Source of the DNA: Alviniconcha marisindica | Lineage: Eukaryota > Mollusca > Gastropoda > Provannidae | DNA length: 64,000 nt | Assembly (NCBI GenBank): GCA_018857735.1 | Contig: JABMCL010002055.1 | Coordinates: forward strand, 1,704,501-1,768,500 | Reading direction: 5' to 3' | Shown here: piece after piece, positions 49,392 through 60,612 of the stretch | Layout of the letters: every line of letters starts with the position of its first letter | Numbering within the stretch: position 1 is the first letter of the stretch | The notes under the pieces: model-generated | What the model was told of the DNA's origin: nothing | The model's input: the letters and a program-made list of their open reading frames with translations, nothing else | The model's database searches: none | Program-made: the position numbers and the translations under genes

Positions 49392-49787
49392 ATGACGGGT
49401 ATGGCAAAGGCATTGCACAGTATATGTGCTTTGTTCTTTCAGAAGGCATGCAATGTACCTGAACGAGTCCATGTTCACATTGGTCCGATCCAGAGAACAG
49501 AAATTCCTGATCATAAAAGTACTTCATTTATCTGAAATTTTGTTGTGTTGATTGTATTTGCGAACCTTCACCTTGTCTAACATGATTAGATTGTTCAACA
49601 TTTGTATGTGCATAAAAAGGATTGTGTTGATGATGGTCTTCCTGTCCGATTTGTTGTGTGAAATGAGAAGAAGAATATGCCTGTAATGTTAGATCACATT
49701 AAAAAGAAGGGTTTTGTGGACATACAAGAAAGTGTTGGCAGTAAGAGAAAGGACATGGAAGCAGCACTTTTTGTTTCCTTGTTTCAG

Positions 49788-50083
49788 GTGTGGTGGAGTT
49801 TGCAGAAGTAGAGACATGTATGTCCTATTTTGATCTGGTATCCCAACAATCATTGCAAGATTTGAGGAAGAAAGATGACAAAGTGCGTTTGATTGGTGAG
49901 CATACGGTGGGACGTATTCCAGCCACTGAGAGAAAAGGAAGGCCATATCGCAAGTGTCGTGTGTGTTTGAAGAGGGGAATACGTAGAGAAACGCAGAAAC
50001 ATTGTACCTCCTGCCCCAGCAAACCTGCACTCTGCGTACCGCACTGCTTTGATGATTTTCACTCCAAACTGGTCTATTGGTGA
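49788..50083 (+). CDS. Locus A alternative last exon a: piggyBac-type cysteine-rich domain
   Basis: Acceptor TTTCCTTGTTTCAG, stop TGA; 454-residue isoform. After an acidic and amphipathic linker, KGRPYRKCRVC leads into C-x2-C-x12-C-x2-C-x6-C-x3-C-x4-H with RRETQKHC, CPSKPALC and CFDDFHSK. This is a closer match to active piggyBac transposases than the locus B exon (293-4), including the SKPALC phrase. No transposase core is present anywhere near. Candidate poly(A) signals AATAAA lie at 50673 and 50977. The domain probably binds DNA; in this gene the target is unknown. Confidence 0.82.
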
Positions 50084-51057
50084 TTAAATGGTAATGTACT
50101 AAGCATATTAATTACAATCCATAACTATTTGGGGGTGGCTTTACATTTATGTGTTCGCAAAACACATGTAGGCATTATTGTGGACTTCCTGTAATGCTGT
50201 TTGTTTTCTAAGTCCAGATCTGCTGTCCCTGACAAACTCAAAATATTGTGTAGTCCTATGAAGTTAATGCTAGTCTTCACAGGAGATCCCTGACATTTGC
50301 AGCTGAGTGTATGCCCTGAGCCTTACAGCTGCTGACTGACTTTGTTACCGGCAAGTACACATGCTTCCAAACCTCAAGGGAATTGGAGGACTGCATAGGT
50401 TGATTTAGATCACATTAAGCAGCTAACACCAGTGCTATATATACCCTATGTTATGAAAAACAGACAGTTATCAGTAAGCGCTTTGTATGGACTCATTTTA
50501 AGGCTTCTGACAAGAAATTAATGTTCAGCTGTCAAAAAGAAAAATGAGGTTCCTGATCATTGTTGTCTTTCTTTTGTTCACCGTAATAACGCCTAATTTT
50601 GGCACCGTAATAATGAAGGAAGGCAGCTTAAGTTATAATACTGACATGGAGAGCTATGAGAAAAGGCCGTAGAATAAACCTTTTACTGCCTCATACCTGA
50701 AAGTAGACAAGAACTGTGTTGCAGAAGGTATATACTATCAAGCGGTATACTTGTGCACAATAGACCCACTGTGGTTAAAGTGAAGTTTTTATGCATCCGT
50801 GAATTTCTGCCTGTTGTGACAGGGATGAACTTAAAAAGGATGCTGAAGTTAAAGTGTGCGGTAATGCGTACTTATTGTGAGGTTTGAGAACCATGTGTTA
50901 GTTTGTAAAGTTCACTGAGCTTTTCTCTTATATATAATGGTTAATTGCTGTTTGAATACTTGGGAAATCTCTGGGCAATAAACGTGCATTTTTCATTTGC
51001 TCTCTTTCCGTGTTCCTCGATGAGGATGAGTAATGACGAGCTTGTTATATGTGTCAG
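50084..51057. other. 3' UTR / intron after exon a
   Basis: Contains AATAAA at 50673-50678 and 50977-50982, the clearest poly(A) candidates in the array. No other feature. Confidence 0.45.
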
Positions 51058-51305
51058 ATGCCGCAGCTCTGGCAGTGGATGGGGATGAAGAATTGCAGCA
51101 AGTGTGCGAGGCTGTCATGCGCATCCGCTCCAGGGAACTCACATTACGCAAAGCTGCTGAGCTGTATGGTATTCCCCGTAGCACACTAGGTGATCGTGTA
51201 CGGGGACGAGTCAAACTTTTTGCTAAGCGAGTCAAGCGGCAACGTTCCAGACAGGGGCCACAGCATGAAGACCACCAGTTAATTGTAGATCAGAGTAGTG
51301 ATTGA
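51058..51305 (+). CDS. Locus A alternative last exon b: pipsqueak-type helix-turn-helix
   Basis: Acceptor TTATATGTGTCAG, stop TGA; 438-residue isoform. The sequence EELQQVCEAVMRIRS, then LTLRKAAELYGIPRSTL and GDRVRGRV is a textbook HTH_psq: a first helix, the recognition turn AELYGIPRSTL and the basic exit. A basic stretch (AKRVKRQRSR) and a short acidic end follow. HTH_psq domains occur in insect Pipsqueak/BTB factors and in pogo/Tigger transposases. This is the tail most directly comparable with insect BTB-psq proteins. Expected to bind DNA. Confidence 0.88.
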
Positions 51306-51859
51306 AAGACTAAGATAATATGTGAAAGATGTCGGTAGTAGTCTTTCAAGGTTCAACGTATAAATATTTTTGGAAGTCGTACTGCTGCTTCTCTGTGTGC
51401 CTTATTTTAATGGTCTTTTTGACTTCAGGACATGTGGGCATGTTTGTTCGAAGGCAGTCAACAGCCAAATGCTTGTGAACATTGTGGTGCAGTGGCTTTG
51501 TGGTGTAGGCCATCTACCAAAGTGGGTTACTTCAGCGGTTGCTGCATGAAAATGGGGAGTTCCTTGGAAGATGTGTAGCTAGTACAGCATGCAGTTTTGT
51601 TACAACGGTAGTTTACATACGTAAGATCAGTGCACAGAAAGTTTTTCTTTCTTTCATCGTTTGGATGTGTACCATAGTCTTGTTTGACATGGTATGGTAT
51701 CCTGTGCCTTCTAAAATACTTGAATGGCAACATGTATTTGACACTTCTTGGTTGTTCTACATGCATCGTAACGATTTTATGATGTGCATTTTTAGGTCGG
51801 CTTGGATGAATTGAATACTGCAGGTCTTTTTCTGTTTTCTTTTCTGTTCCAAATTTCAG
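51306..51859. other. 3' UTR / intron after exon b
   Basis: No canonical AATAAA before the next acceptor; nothing else recognised. Confidence 0.35.
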
Positions 51860-52095
51860 CTTCACAAGTACCCCGAAACATACCCCTGTACAAGGGGTTA
51901 CCAAGATCATGCTTCAGCTCCCATTATAGGGTGACAATGCCTTTTGCCGGTAGGTACCATAACATGCCCACCAGCTCGAATGCTGTGGTGGTGGAACTGC
52001 ACAAACTGAGACACCGAGAAGCACAGAGGCGATACAGGGCTAAGAAAAAAAGAGAAATGGAGGGTTTGCAAACTTCTCAGCCAAGCAATCAATAA
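51860..52095 (+). CDS. Locus A alternative last exon c: bZIP-basic-region-like tail
   Basis: Acceptor CTTTTCTGTTCCAAATTTCAG, stop TAA; 434-residue isoform. After about 50 unremarkable residues comes ELHKLRHREAQRRYRAKKKREME. The core EAQRRYRAKKK resembles the DNA-contacting basic region of ATF4-type bZIP factors and also the last third of the basic motif in exons i-n (ARRYRAKKK). No heptad leucines follow, and the protein ends 11 residues later. It may be a shortened relative of the repeated tail, or an independent basic region without a zipper. Confidence 0.72.
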
Positions 52096-54051
52096 AAACC
52101 AGGAAAGCTTGCAAGCAGCAGATGTCTCCAAGGAATTAACAAACCCAGAATGAAAACTGAACTGTGGCATACAACCTGATCAAGCTGGTAAACCGTATAC
52201 AGTTTTGAGATGTTCATTTCCAAAACGGGAGACTATCCAAGAAGGAAAAATAATGGTACCATGTTGTTAGGATTGGTGTATTTATAGAAAGGTTTGTGTG
52301 CGTGTGCACATGCAATATGTGTGGGTGTTTTTGACAGTTAATTGTAAAAGCCCAGTTAATTACAACTTGTGTTGCTCTTGGTAATACGCTTCTATTTTAG
52401 TAATCTGATCATAAACATCCAAAACAAGGTGAAAACTAAGCAGACTAATCCAAATCTTTTTTCATTTTTTTCTTTCTTCTCCATTGCATGTACACAGGAA
52501 ATCACGTCAATTTTGGTTTGTTTTCAGTCAGGCCTGTCTGATTGTGACAGTTCTCAAGGATTTAAAGATTGTGCATTCCAGACTGATTATATGTTTGAGC
52601 TCTATTTATGATGCCTTTTGAGTACAGTAGGCCACTGTAAAGTGGAGCTGTGAAGTGCTTTCAAGGACTGCCATCCTGAAAAAGTACAAGAAAATGGACT
52701 TGTTATAATACCAAAGAAATATAGGACAGGAACTGATTTCGGAAGCAAGGTTTTGTTTAAACTGTACGATTTGATTTCCAAAGAGGAGACCTGAGGAGAA
52801 GAATCTAATGCTATTAATGTGTCAGGGTTGTAACTTTGTATTGTTTGTGTTTTGACATATTAAATATTTTCCTCCTATGTCAGTGTTGGTATTATGAAGT
52901 TCAGTTTTCTGTCTTGCAGTATGGTACATTACAAGAACACAAATGTAAACATGGCCACAGAGACACGCACACACATGGACCCTTTAGGTTGTCCGATTGC
53001 TGCCTTCTGTTGCCTTTTCCCATTTCCTCCCTTTGTTTTTCTGCCTAGTCCTCTTGCTATGTGTGTCTTGTCATTTTTCTGCCAGTGGTCCATTATCCTG
53101 ACTTGTTCTGGAATTGTGGCTTTTTCATTTTTTTGGTATGGCTCTTATTACGCATCTAGGAATTTGTATGGCTCTTATTAAGCATCTAGGAGATGGTGGG
53201 TGGTATGTGCAGCTTGATACCATATGGCACTGGGATTATGCATTTATGTAATTTTTTTCTTACTGTGTCTGTCGGTACTTTTTATATATATAAAAAATAC
53301 CTTATTCATAAAATAGATGATACAGCATGTTCTGTTCTTCTGTGGCTTTTTAACAAGGGCAGTATTGAAGTGAATAACACTTCAGAAGTTTTTCTTGATA
53401 TGTCACATTGTATGGATTGAGCTTGTGGATTCAGCAAAACATGGAAAATCGAAAAAATAAAAATGGGACTCTTTGAATTTGAAAGTAAGAAATCGTTTTT
53501 GCCTAGACCCCTGACAGCATCTGTCATGTTTTTCCCCCCTGAACAACTGGTCAGTTAATCTTTCTCTTCTGTGAATATAATTATTTAAGAAGTAATAAGG
53601 TTGTTGTTTTTAAGAGAGGGAGAATGTGAGCTTAAATGATGCTTGCGTAGGACAACCAATAAAAAACAAACCTTTTGGCTGCAAAATTTCATTTTTTTGT
53701 GTTCTTAATGCTATTTCTAAAACATTCACCACACACATTTATGCATGTTTAATTGTGATGCTGTTGGTATTTTTGTGTGTGGTCAAGTTCTGTTTTGTAT
53801 ACCATATGTTACAGAACAGTTACATTGTCGTGGAGTGTTCTGGTTTCTGCCATGCAACATAATGCATAAAGGAATATATATTGATGGTTGTTCAACTGCT
53901 TTTATTAGTGAAATAAGTATTGGTGTAGTGCTTGAGGTGCAGTGGCTTACTGTGTGAATTGTGATACATATAAACTTTGAATATATTTATATTACAAATT
54001 TATACATAGTGTGATCAGTAAAAACAACAACCCACTACCATTTCTTTCCAG
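52096..54051. other. Intron/UTR between exon c and the tandem tail array
   Basis: AT-rich. Two short tandem units (GTATGGCTCTTATTA) lie near 53135-53180. Phase-1 acceptors at about 52498 and 52920 open only very short frames and are not called. Confidence 0.4.
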
Positions 54052-54269
54052 GGTACACCCTGTCATTGGAGAGTAGCAGATTCACAAACCCATATGGTGT
54101 TCCTGAAAGCAGTGATCTTAAAGAAAGGATGCGGCAGTACAAGCGCCGCTCTCGCCAAAGAATGAGAGAGAACCCTTTGCTTCTTCAGCGGTACAGAGAA
54201 AGGAAACGCATAGAAAATAAGAACTACTACGAAAAGTGTAAACTGCTTAGCCGTTTAAGAAGGTGGTGA
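54052..54269 (+). CDS. Locus A alternative last exon d: basic repeated tail, subtype 1
   Basis: Acceptor CATTTCTTTCCAG, stop TGA; 428-residue isoform. Linker GYTLSLESS..NPYGVPESSD, then the tail motif MRQYKRRSRQRMRENP, LLLQRYRERKR and NYYEKCKLL. The spacing is R-rich helix, E-N-P turn, then a second basic helix with Y-R-E-R. Linker and length are nearly the same as exon e, so these two are recent tandem duplicates. No metal ligands. Confidence 0.8.
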
Positions 54270-54667
54270 AGGCAAGCTGTGACATTCATGAAGTGTGTGT
54301 AGTGCTGGTATTTGTCCTATTGTTTTTGTGATCTTTCTCATCCTGAGGCAACTTCACTGTTAACAGGATGTTAAAATCCTTTTGCAAATTGTACGGTCTG
54401 ATTAGGGATGACGTGAAAGACGGTGCAAGTGGTTCTCTGCTAGTGTTACAGTCGTACACGTTAATTTCTTCCAGAATAAAAACAAGTGATGTTACTGGTA
54501 AAATGCAGAACCATTTGAGAGAAAATTAGTTCCATACATCAATTAGTTCCATACATGATTGAATTGATAAATTGAAGACCAGCCTTTTTTTCCCTTTTTT
54601 TTTTGATGCGCCCTTTTCTAATTCTAAAACCACAATGAAAAATAAGCCTGGTCCCCTTTTTTTCCAG

Positions 54668-54885
54668 GATACACGCTTGCATTGGACAGTCAAGGAATCA
54701 GAAACCTGTATGGTGTTCCAGAAAGCTGTGATAAGAGAGAAAAGACGCGCCAATATAAACGTCGTTATCGCCAACGAGTTAAAGAAAACCCAGAATGGTA
54801 TCAACTGTACAGAGAAAGACAGCGCATGCATAACAAAAGATATAATGAAAAACTGAAAGTATTGCAGCAGTTTAAAAGAAGATAA
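54668..54885 (+). CDS. Locus A alternative last exon e: basic repeated tail, subtype 1
   Basis: Acceptor CCTTTTTTTCCAG, stop TAA; 428 residues, same exon length as d (218 nt). Linker GYTLALDSQ..NLYGVPESCD; motif TRQYKRRYRQRVKENP, WYQLYRERQR, NKRYNEKLKVL. Differences from d are mostly conservative, pointing to purifying selection after duplication. Confidence 0.82.
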
Positions 54886-55074
54886 TGTGAGCTGTTCCGA
54901 ATGAGTATCGTGTTTGGGTGTTGGGGGTCTGGAAATATAAATTTTAGATCTACTTTGTGTATGCGCAGACAATTTTAGGAGAGAAACCCCCTGTGCCTTC
55001 ATCAGTAGAGTATAGAAAGAAAGAAAACACAATATGGCAAGAACTGGTATATATATAATATATATATATATATA

Positions 55075-55090
55075 TATTTATTTGAAGAAG
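55075..55090. repeat. TA-rich microsatellite area (55050-55080) before exon f
   Basis: Imperfect TATATA run in the exon e-f interval. Confidence 0.6.
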
Positions 55091-55354
55091 GGGAAGCTTG
55101 AATTTCGGGTCTTCTCAACTGATACTTTACATCTACAAGTAGAAGGCAGCATTATTTCTGTTAGTCCTGTACTGGTTTTTAAGAGCTTTTGATGTCAGCA
55201 GGAGGCCTGGCATGGGCACTTGGGTGTGTGAAAATGGGAGGGGAAAAAACTTCCCAAAAGTAAAAGTTGGTACTTGGAGAAGTACTTTTATATATGTGAG
55301 GACAAACGGTGGAAAACCTGTCAAATTAAAGTTTTGGTCCCGGTTTATTTCCAG

Positions 55355-55596
55355 CTGCCTACCAGGAGTACCTGACACTGAGCAGTCTTGGAGTGAGAGA
55401 CTCGTTCAGCTCTCGGACTTGTACCCAAGAAACCATTGCTCGGAAAGAAAGGAATCGACTATACAAACGTCAGTCTCGACAACGACTGAGAGAAAACCCG
55501 TTGCTTCTTCAGCAATACAGAGAAAGAGAACGCTTGCATTGCAGAAGATACAATGCAAAGAAACGGCTTATGCATCTTGTGTTAGGAAAGAAATAG
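55355..55596 (+). CDS. Locus A alternative last exon f: basic repeated tail, subtype 1
   Basis: Acceptor CGGTTTATTTCCAG, stop TAG; 436 residues. Linker AAYQEYLTLSSLGVRDSFSS; motif RNRLYKRQSRQRLRENP, LLLQQYRERER, RRYNAKKRLM. Shares LLLQ-x-YRER with exon d. The linker keeps an echo of d/e (YLTLSS). Only 155 bp separate its stop from exon g, with no AATAAA. Confidence 0.8.
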
Positions 55597-55751
55597 TTGA
55601 GGGAGAGTAACAGTATTGGAGAGAGAAGAAAATGTCTAGATGGACAGCTTGTCTGTCATTTGATTGTGAGAGTGGATAATTTGTTTGGGTGGTTGACTGT
55701 TTTGTCTTTTTGGATGAGAGGATTTAAAACTGCATCGTCTTTTCTTTCCAG

Positions 55752-55981
55752 TGTCCTACCGGGCAATGAGCAGTGATGGATTGAGACGCTCAAACAGCCT
55801 TGTTCAGGAGAGAAACAAGCGAAATCAGACAGAATATATGCGCCAATACATGCGACATTATCGACAGAGAATTAAGCAAAACCCTATTCGCCACCAGCAG
55901 TACAGAGAACGGCAGCGCATGCATGAGAGAAAAAGCAAAGAAAAGAAGCAGTTGTCCAAAAGTGAACTCTTGTACTTCTAG
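55752..55981 (+). CDS. Locus A alternative last exon g: basic repeated tail, subtype 1
   Basis: Acceptor CTTTTCTTTCCAG, stop TAG; 432 residues. Linker VSYRAMSSDGLRRSNS; motif YMRQYMRHYRQRIKQNP, RHQQYRERQRMHERK. Residues TEYMR before the motif recur in exon l. Its stop lies only 93 bp before exon h's first base. Confidence 0.8.
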
Positions 55982-56074
55982 AGAATGAGTGTAATAGTTA
56001 TAATCTTATACTGCTGTGCATAGTAACAGAAAAGATGACATGCTTAAGTTAGTGCCCTTTTGTTTTTATTCCAG

Positions 56075-56313
56075 TGTCCTGCCACAACACAGTGGATGAT
56101 TCTGGACAGAGGTGTGCAGCTGGCAGTCATGTTGATAAGAGAACTGAAAAAACAAGATACATGCAGAGATATATGAGAGAATATCGCCAGAGAGTGAGGG
56201 AAAACCCAGCTCGACACCAAGTGTACAGAGAGCGGCAACGCAAGTACATGAAAACCTATCACGAGAAACGAAAGCTCATGGGAAGGAATGCATTCTTTTG
56301 TAGTGATGACTGA
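56075..56313 (+). CDS. Locus A alternative last exon h: basic repeated tail, subtype 1
   Basis: Acceptor CCCTTTTGTTTTTATTCCAG, stop TGA; 435 residues. Begins VSC (compare VSY in g); motif RYMQRYMREYRQRVRENP, RHQVYRERQRKYMK, YHEKRKLM. Candidate poly(A) signals AATAAA lie downstream at 56588 and 56623, the first after the d-h cluster. Confidence 0.8.
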
Positions 56314-56879
56314 ATAGTTGGCTGTGTCAATGGTGCAGAGGTTCAGACACAAGCAACATCAGTAGTCAATGTCATTTTCCGTTCATTTTCCTACACTGGT
56401 AGTGAGACAGTCCTAAAAAAAAAAAGGAGCACTGAAAGGGTTACTGACTAAATAAGAGCTGGCTTCAGAGTCACAGAGAAAATTGGCATATACAGAACAA
56501 AACGACAACCAGTCCTTGAAAAAATGAACAACAAAACCAAACCCTCCACTCAGAAGACGAGAAATGAGAATGAAATGGACAAAGTGCAATAAAAAATGAT
56601 TTGCGAATTCTCTAGACTGCTGAATAAATGAGCTCTTGAGTTTCATGTCAAAATCGTACAAAAGATTTTTGTTACAGTTTTATTTGAACTGTATTTATTC
56701 TTTAATATATGAATTATCTGTTCAAAGATCACAGATACCAAAACAGTTCAGATTTTTGTTTTGTTGCATGTTTTACCTTCATGTGACCTTTGAGGTTCAG
56801 CATTAAAACCTGTTACTTGCTTTGCTCTTGAAGTATTGTATTTGTCAGTACCTTTGGCAAAGGTCTGTGTGAGCTGAAA
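56314..56879. other. 3' UTR / spacer after exon h
   Basis: Holds AATAAA at 56588-56593 and 56623-56628, which could serve the whole d-h cluster. Otherwise unremarkable. Confidence 0.45.
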
Positions 56880-57715
56880 CAGTCCTGTTTACCCCTACGG
56901 TTTCGCTGTAATTCCCATGGATTCAGACCTCAAATTCCGCTGTTACGCTGGTTAGGTCAAAAATTACGGTCACTGTCCAATTTTCCCTTTCACACATTTT
57001 AAGCTGGAGTAAAACCACAGGCACAGGATCGAAAGTGTCAAAGGGCCAAAACCAAGTCATGACAGGAAATTACTTCCCTTGCTCATTGTTAAAACTCTGC
57101 TTTGCCGTCATGTTTGAAGTGTGCTTTGGGAAGATGAGTAAAAGATGTGTTGAAGATTCAGGATTGACTACCCCTAAGAAAATTAAGGCGATCCAACTTT
57201 ATCACCCAGAGTACCATGAGAGGTGGTCATGTTTATTGCGTTCGCGAAAAGGCAATTCATTCGTTCAACATCGACTTCACTTGTGCACATAGTGGTGGAA
57301 ACGATTGCAAGAGGCACGTGGAGTCAATTCACCACAAAGATGAATCTTTTGAAGAAATCCCAGCCATCTTGTTTAAAGTTTCGGGAAGCAAAGTGAGGTG
57401 AAGGCCAGCAGGACATCATTAGAGCTGAAGCCATGATGTGCGACTTATTCATCAAGACTTGTAATCATCACAATCCATGGATCTGTTGATGTTTTTAATA
57501 ATAGTTAAACAAAATGCTATTGCACTTAAACTTGAGGCTATTGTGCCTTCAGTTGGTCTGAGTAAAAATTAACTGTGAATACAACTGTCTAAAACATTGT
57601 GTGAGATATGAATATAAGAGTGAAAAATGGAGTGTGTATTACTGACAGGCACCTTGGATTACTGACAACTTCTGTCCAAAGTACTGACAAGTGAAAAGAG
57701 GGGTAAACAGGTCTG
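56880..57715 (+). mobile_element. Short inverted-repeat DNA element, copy 2, with broken BED-like finger ORF
   Basis: Full-length copy (836 bp). Left end CAGTCCTGTTTACCCCT, right end AGGGGTAAACAGGTCTG, flanked by a perfect CTGAAA duplication (56874-56879 and 57716-57721). The ORF MSKRCVEDSGLTTPKK...ERWSCLLRSRKGNSF shifts frame near 57285 into SGGNDCKRHVESIHHK. It separates the d-h exon cluster from the i-n cluster. Confidence 0.75.
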
Positions 57716-58193
57716 CTGAAAGAATGAATATGTGGAATTTTTTCAATGTCTTGCATTTTATTATTATGGTCTGGCTTGCATGTGTGAAATAGTTTGATTT
57801 TTATGTTGGTTACAAGTAGGCAGTACACACATTCATTATTATATAGACTTGCTGGGTAATCTTTCTCATGAAAGACATCTCCATGTTGATAACTGAAACA
57901 TACACACATGTAAAGCTCAGGTCATGGAAACAGAAAGTGTTACACAAGTACTAAAAAAATAGAATTCGAAAACAGTTCATGTTTTGTCTGCGTAATTGTT
58001 GGACCTTGAATTATATCATCCAAAGTTGGCAGACCTATGTGAGTGATAGCTTGCCTTTCAAAATTTGAGATATGAAATTGTGCTGCATATAACATGTCTT
58101 TTCTTTCACAAAACCAAAACCATGTTCACACAAAATCGCACAAGGACAGCTTTTAAATCAGCACTTGTTTGAATAAAAATGTAAATCTTGGGG

Positions 58194-58225
<32 letters not shown>

Positions 58226-58756
58226 GTAAAACCTTCAGCCAATGCAAGACCTAGTGCTGACCTTGGGTGCAGCAGTAATGGTGCTTCTGTTGTGGATAAA
58301 TGAATATCAAGTGGTGAAGCAGAATGCTGTGAATGTGTTTCAGACACAATCTGTTGGTGTGTAATAAAGTGTGCGCAGTAAACAAACTAAACTTATGGCA
58401 GACATGGAGCGGTTACTTCTGCATTTCTTTTTTAAAACTATATTCCATTGTCTTATCTGGATGCTTGATCATTTTTATATTGCGTATTGTCATTTAATGT
58501 GAGAAATCGTGCTATTCTCTGCTTCTGAGCTGCACACCAGTGAATGCGCCCCTGGCTGTAGCCTTGCACAGTGCTTTTTGACTAGCTTTACACACTGCAG
58601 TGGTGTACTTGCAGAGCTGTTTGGTTGTTACATAGTGGCTGGTGCCACATAAAATACCCATCTTCTTAGTGCATGTTTTCTGTGTACTCCATTCATCAGA
58701 TTACAGTTTTAGTCAAAGGCACATACGGGTATGTTTTGCATGCTTTTCTTTCCCAG
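57716..58756. other. Spacer with a TA microsatellite
   Basis: (TA)n lies at about 58200-58226 and an AATAAAGTG poly(A)-like site at about 58362. No gene seen. Confidence 0.4.
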
Positions 58757-58842
58757 TAATGCGAGGAAGGAATGGATACAAAATTAGCACAGAAAGAAAA
58801 ACCTGGTGTGAATGCAAGACTGAATGCCGACTTTTTGTGTGA
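58757..58842 (+). CDS. Possible short last exon, 28 residues, cysteine-containing
   Basis: A very good acceptor (TGCTTTTCTTTCCCAG) opens a phase-1 frame VMRGRNGYKIST then TWCECKTECRLFV and TGA. It lacks the array's basic motif; three cysteines (C-x-C-x3-C) are too few for a known finger. It is either a degenerate array member or a chance acceptor. Confidence 0.25.
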
Positions 58843-59079
58843 ATTTCAAAGTTGGTGATAAACTGGGGTTGGATTGGTTTTTGCAAATGACTATTTGCAC
58901 CACTGTTTATCAGCTGGACATTTTTGACAGATGTTGTGAGTGGTGTGTTAGTAAAAATGGAAGTGTTGCACTTTTTTTTTGCAGTGTTTCTGTTTTATTG
59001 GATCTTTGTAAATCGTTGCTGAAACATGGGACTTTGGAGAGGAGCGACAGTTAAAACAGTCTTTCTGTTTTCCTTGCAG

Positions 59080-59303
59080 TATTCAAGAAGATGGTACCTT
59101 GTATGTCTTCCAGTGGACTAGGGAACACTAGATCAAGGCATCTACAGATCACGCCCAAAGAAAGACATCGCCTGTATCGTGAACGCCTAAAGCAAGACCC
59201 TGTCCGTTACAGGCAATACCTTGCTCGGCAACTAATGTACACAAAACGTTATCAAGCTCGGAAAAAAATGGAGAACTTGGCAAAATCAAGTGGGGGTAAT
59301 TGA
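59080..59303 (+). CDS. Locus A alternative last exon i: basic repeated tail, subtype 2
   Basis: Acceptor CTGTTTTCCTTGCAG, stop TGA; 430 residues. Linker VFKKMVPCMSSSGLG; motif RHRLYRERLKQDP, VRYRQYLARQ, YTKRYQARKKMENL. First member with the D-P turn and the Y-L-x-K/R-Q second helix that define subtype 2. Confidence 0.82.
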
Positions 59304-59642
59304 TTTGTGAATAGTTAATGACTAGTGATGGTGCGATTATGCTGACTGTACAAGGGGCATATTGAAAGTAGCATAGTGAAGTTACCACATAAATGATCTG
59401 AATATCAGACATGGTCAAAATTATTTCTGTTTGGTTTGTGGACTTAGTGGTGCAGTAGGGATGATCAGTGTCTTTAAGTTCTGCTTGTTTGTAAACATTC
59501 ACACAAATACAAATCAAGTGGCAAGAAGTGAAACCGAGAAGGGAAAAAAAAGACCTTGATCAAGTTTGTTTTGCTAGAGAGCACATTGGTTGACTTTTGG
59601 TGGCACCTTTGGTAAGACATCCCTTTTCTTTCTTTCTTGCAG

Positions 59643-59893
59643 ACATTCACACATCTGCAACAACAATGCTGGGACTCTCTCGCTGGGCTTGTGTTCAAAC
59701 AAAAATGTCGGTCTCGAGAGATGTAGGGGGAGTGCAAAAGGCCATCAGAGATGAAACAAAAGCAGAAGACCTTAGCGCACGAGACAGAATGCGTCGATTC
59801 CGCAAACGCCTGAAAGAAGATCCAATACTGCATAAGAGATACCTTGAAAAACAGGCTGCTTATGCAAGGCGCTATCGAGCCAAGAAAAAGTAA
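59643..59893 (+). CDS. Locus A alternative last exon j: basic repeated tail, subtype 2
   Basis: Acceptor CTTTCTTTCTTGCAG, stop TAA; 439 residues, with the longest linker of the subtype (DIHTSATTMLGLSRW...DETKAEDLSARD). Motif RMRRFRKRLKEDP, LHKRYLEKQAAYARRYRAKKK, ending right at the last lysine. The final RRYRAKKK equals the core of exon c. Confidence 0.82.
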
Positions 59894-60092
59894 ACCTGTT
59901 GGATAGGTTGGCAAATGTTTTACCTAGTCAGATGGATACTTCCTCGACAGTGCATACAGAGTGAATTATTTTCACTACCCCTTAATGTATGGGACCTTTT
60001 GAATCAGTGGAGTGTAAACTGAGCAGATTGCTGTAATCAGTTTTCAAGTGCAACTAGTTACCTGGCATTCAGTGTGATTCTGTCTCTTTCAG

Positions 60093-60298
60093 CTTGGGCA
60101 CTGGTTGGTCAAGGAGTCGTACCCTATGAGCCGTCAACTTCTCCATCTGGTATATCGAAAAACACACAACGCTCTCGGCTTTACCGCCAAAGACTGAAAC
60201 AGGACCCTGCACGTTATAGGAAGTACCTTGAGAAACAACTCTCCCACGTGAAGCGCTACAAAGCCAGGAAAAGAATCAACTTGCCAAAGCTGTTTTAG
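60093..60298 (+). CDS. Locus A alternative last exon k: basic repeated tail, subtype 2
   Basis: Acceptor TTCTGTCTCTTTCAG, stop TAG; 424 residues. Linker AWALVGQGVVPYEPSTS; motif RSRLYRQRLKQDP, ARYRKYLEKQLSHVKRYKARKR. Closest to exon i in the first helix. Confidence 0.82.
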
Positions 60299-60612
60299 CT
60301 CGCCAGTATTGTATGTGACTCTACAAATAGAACATGAGGCAAAGATTAAAATGGGGTTCACCTGCTGAAGGTGTTCATTGTTTTAGTGCTGTTAAGTGCC
60401 GTGACAGCTTTAAGAAGCCTTCTACAACACTGGGGGCAAAGCCGGAATGAAGTGGCTTGGGAATTTTGGGAAAGTGTCAAAGACTAAGACAACAGGTTGT
60501 TACACAGGTTGTTCTGATCTCATCCTGCCAACTTTGCAAGTATTTGCACATCATTTGCTAGAGCTGCTGACTGCCAGAAATGATCCAAGTGTCTTCCCTA
60601 TGTTTCTTTCAG

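Noticed and set aside
54526..55032. 168-codon minus-strand frame
   Set aside because: It is the shadow of exon e and its flanks on the opposite strand.
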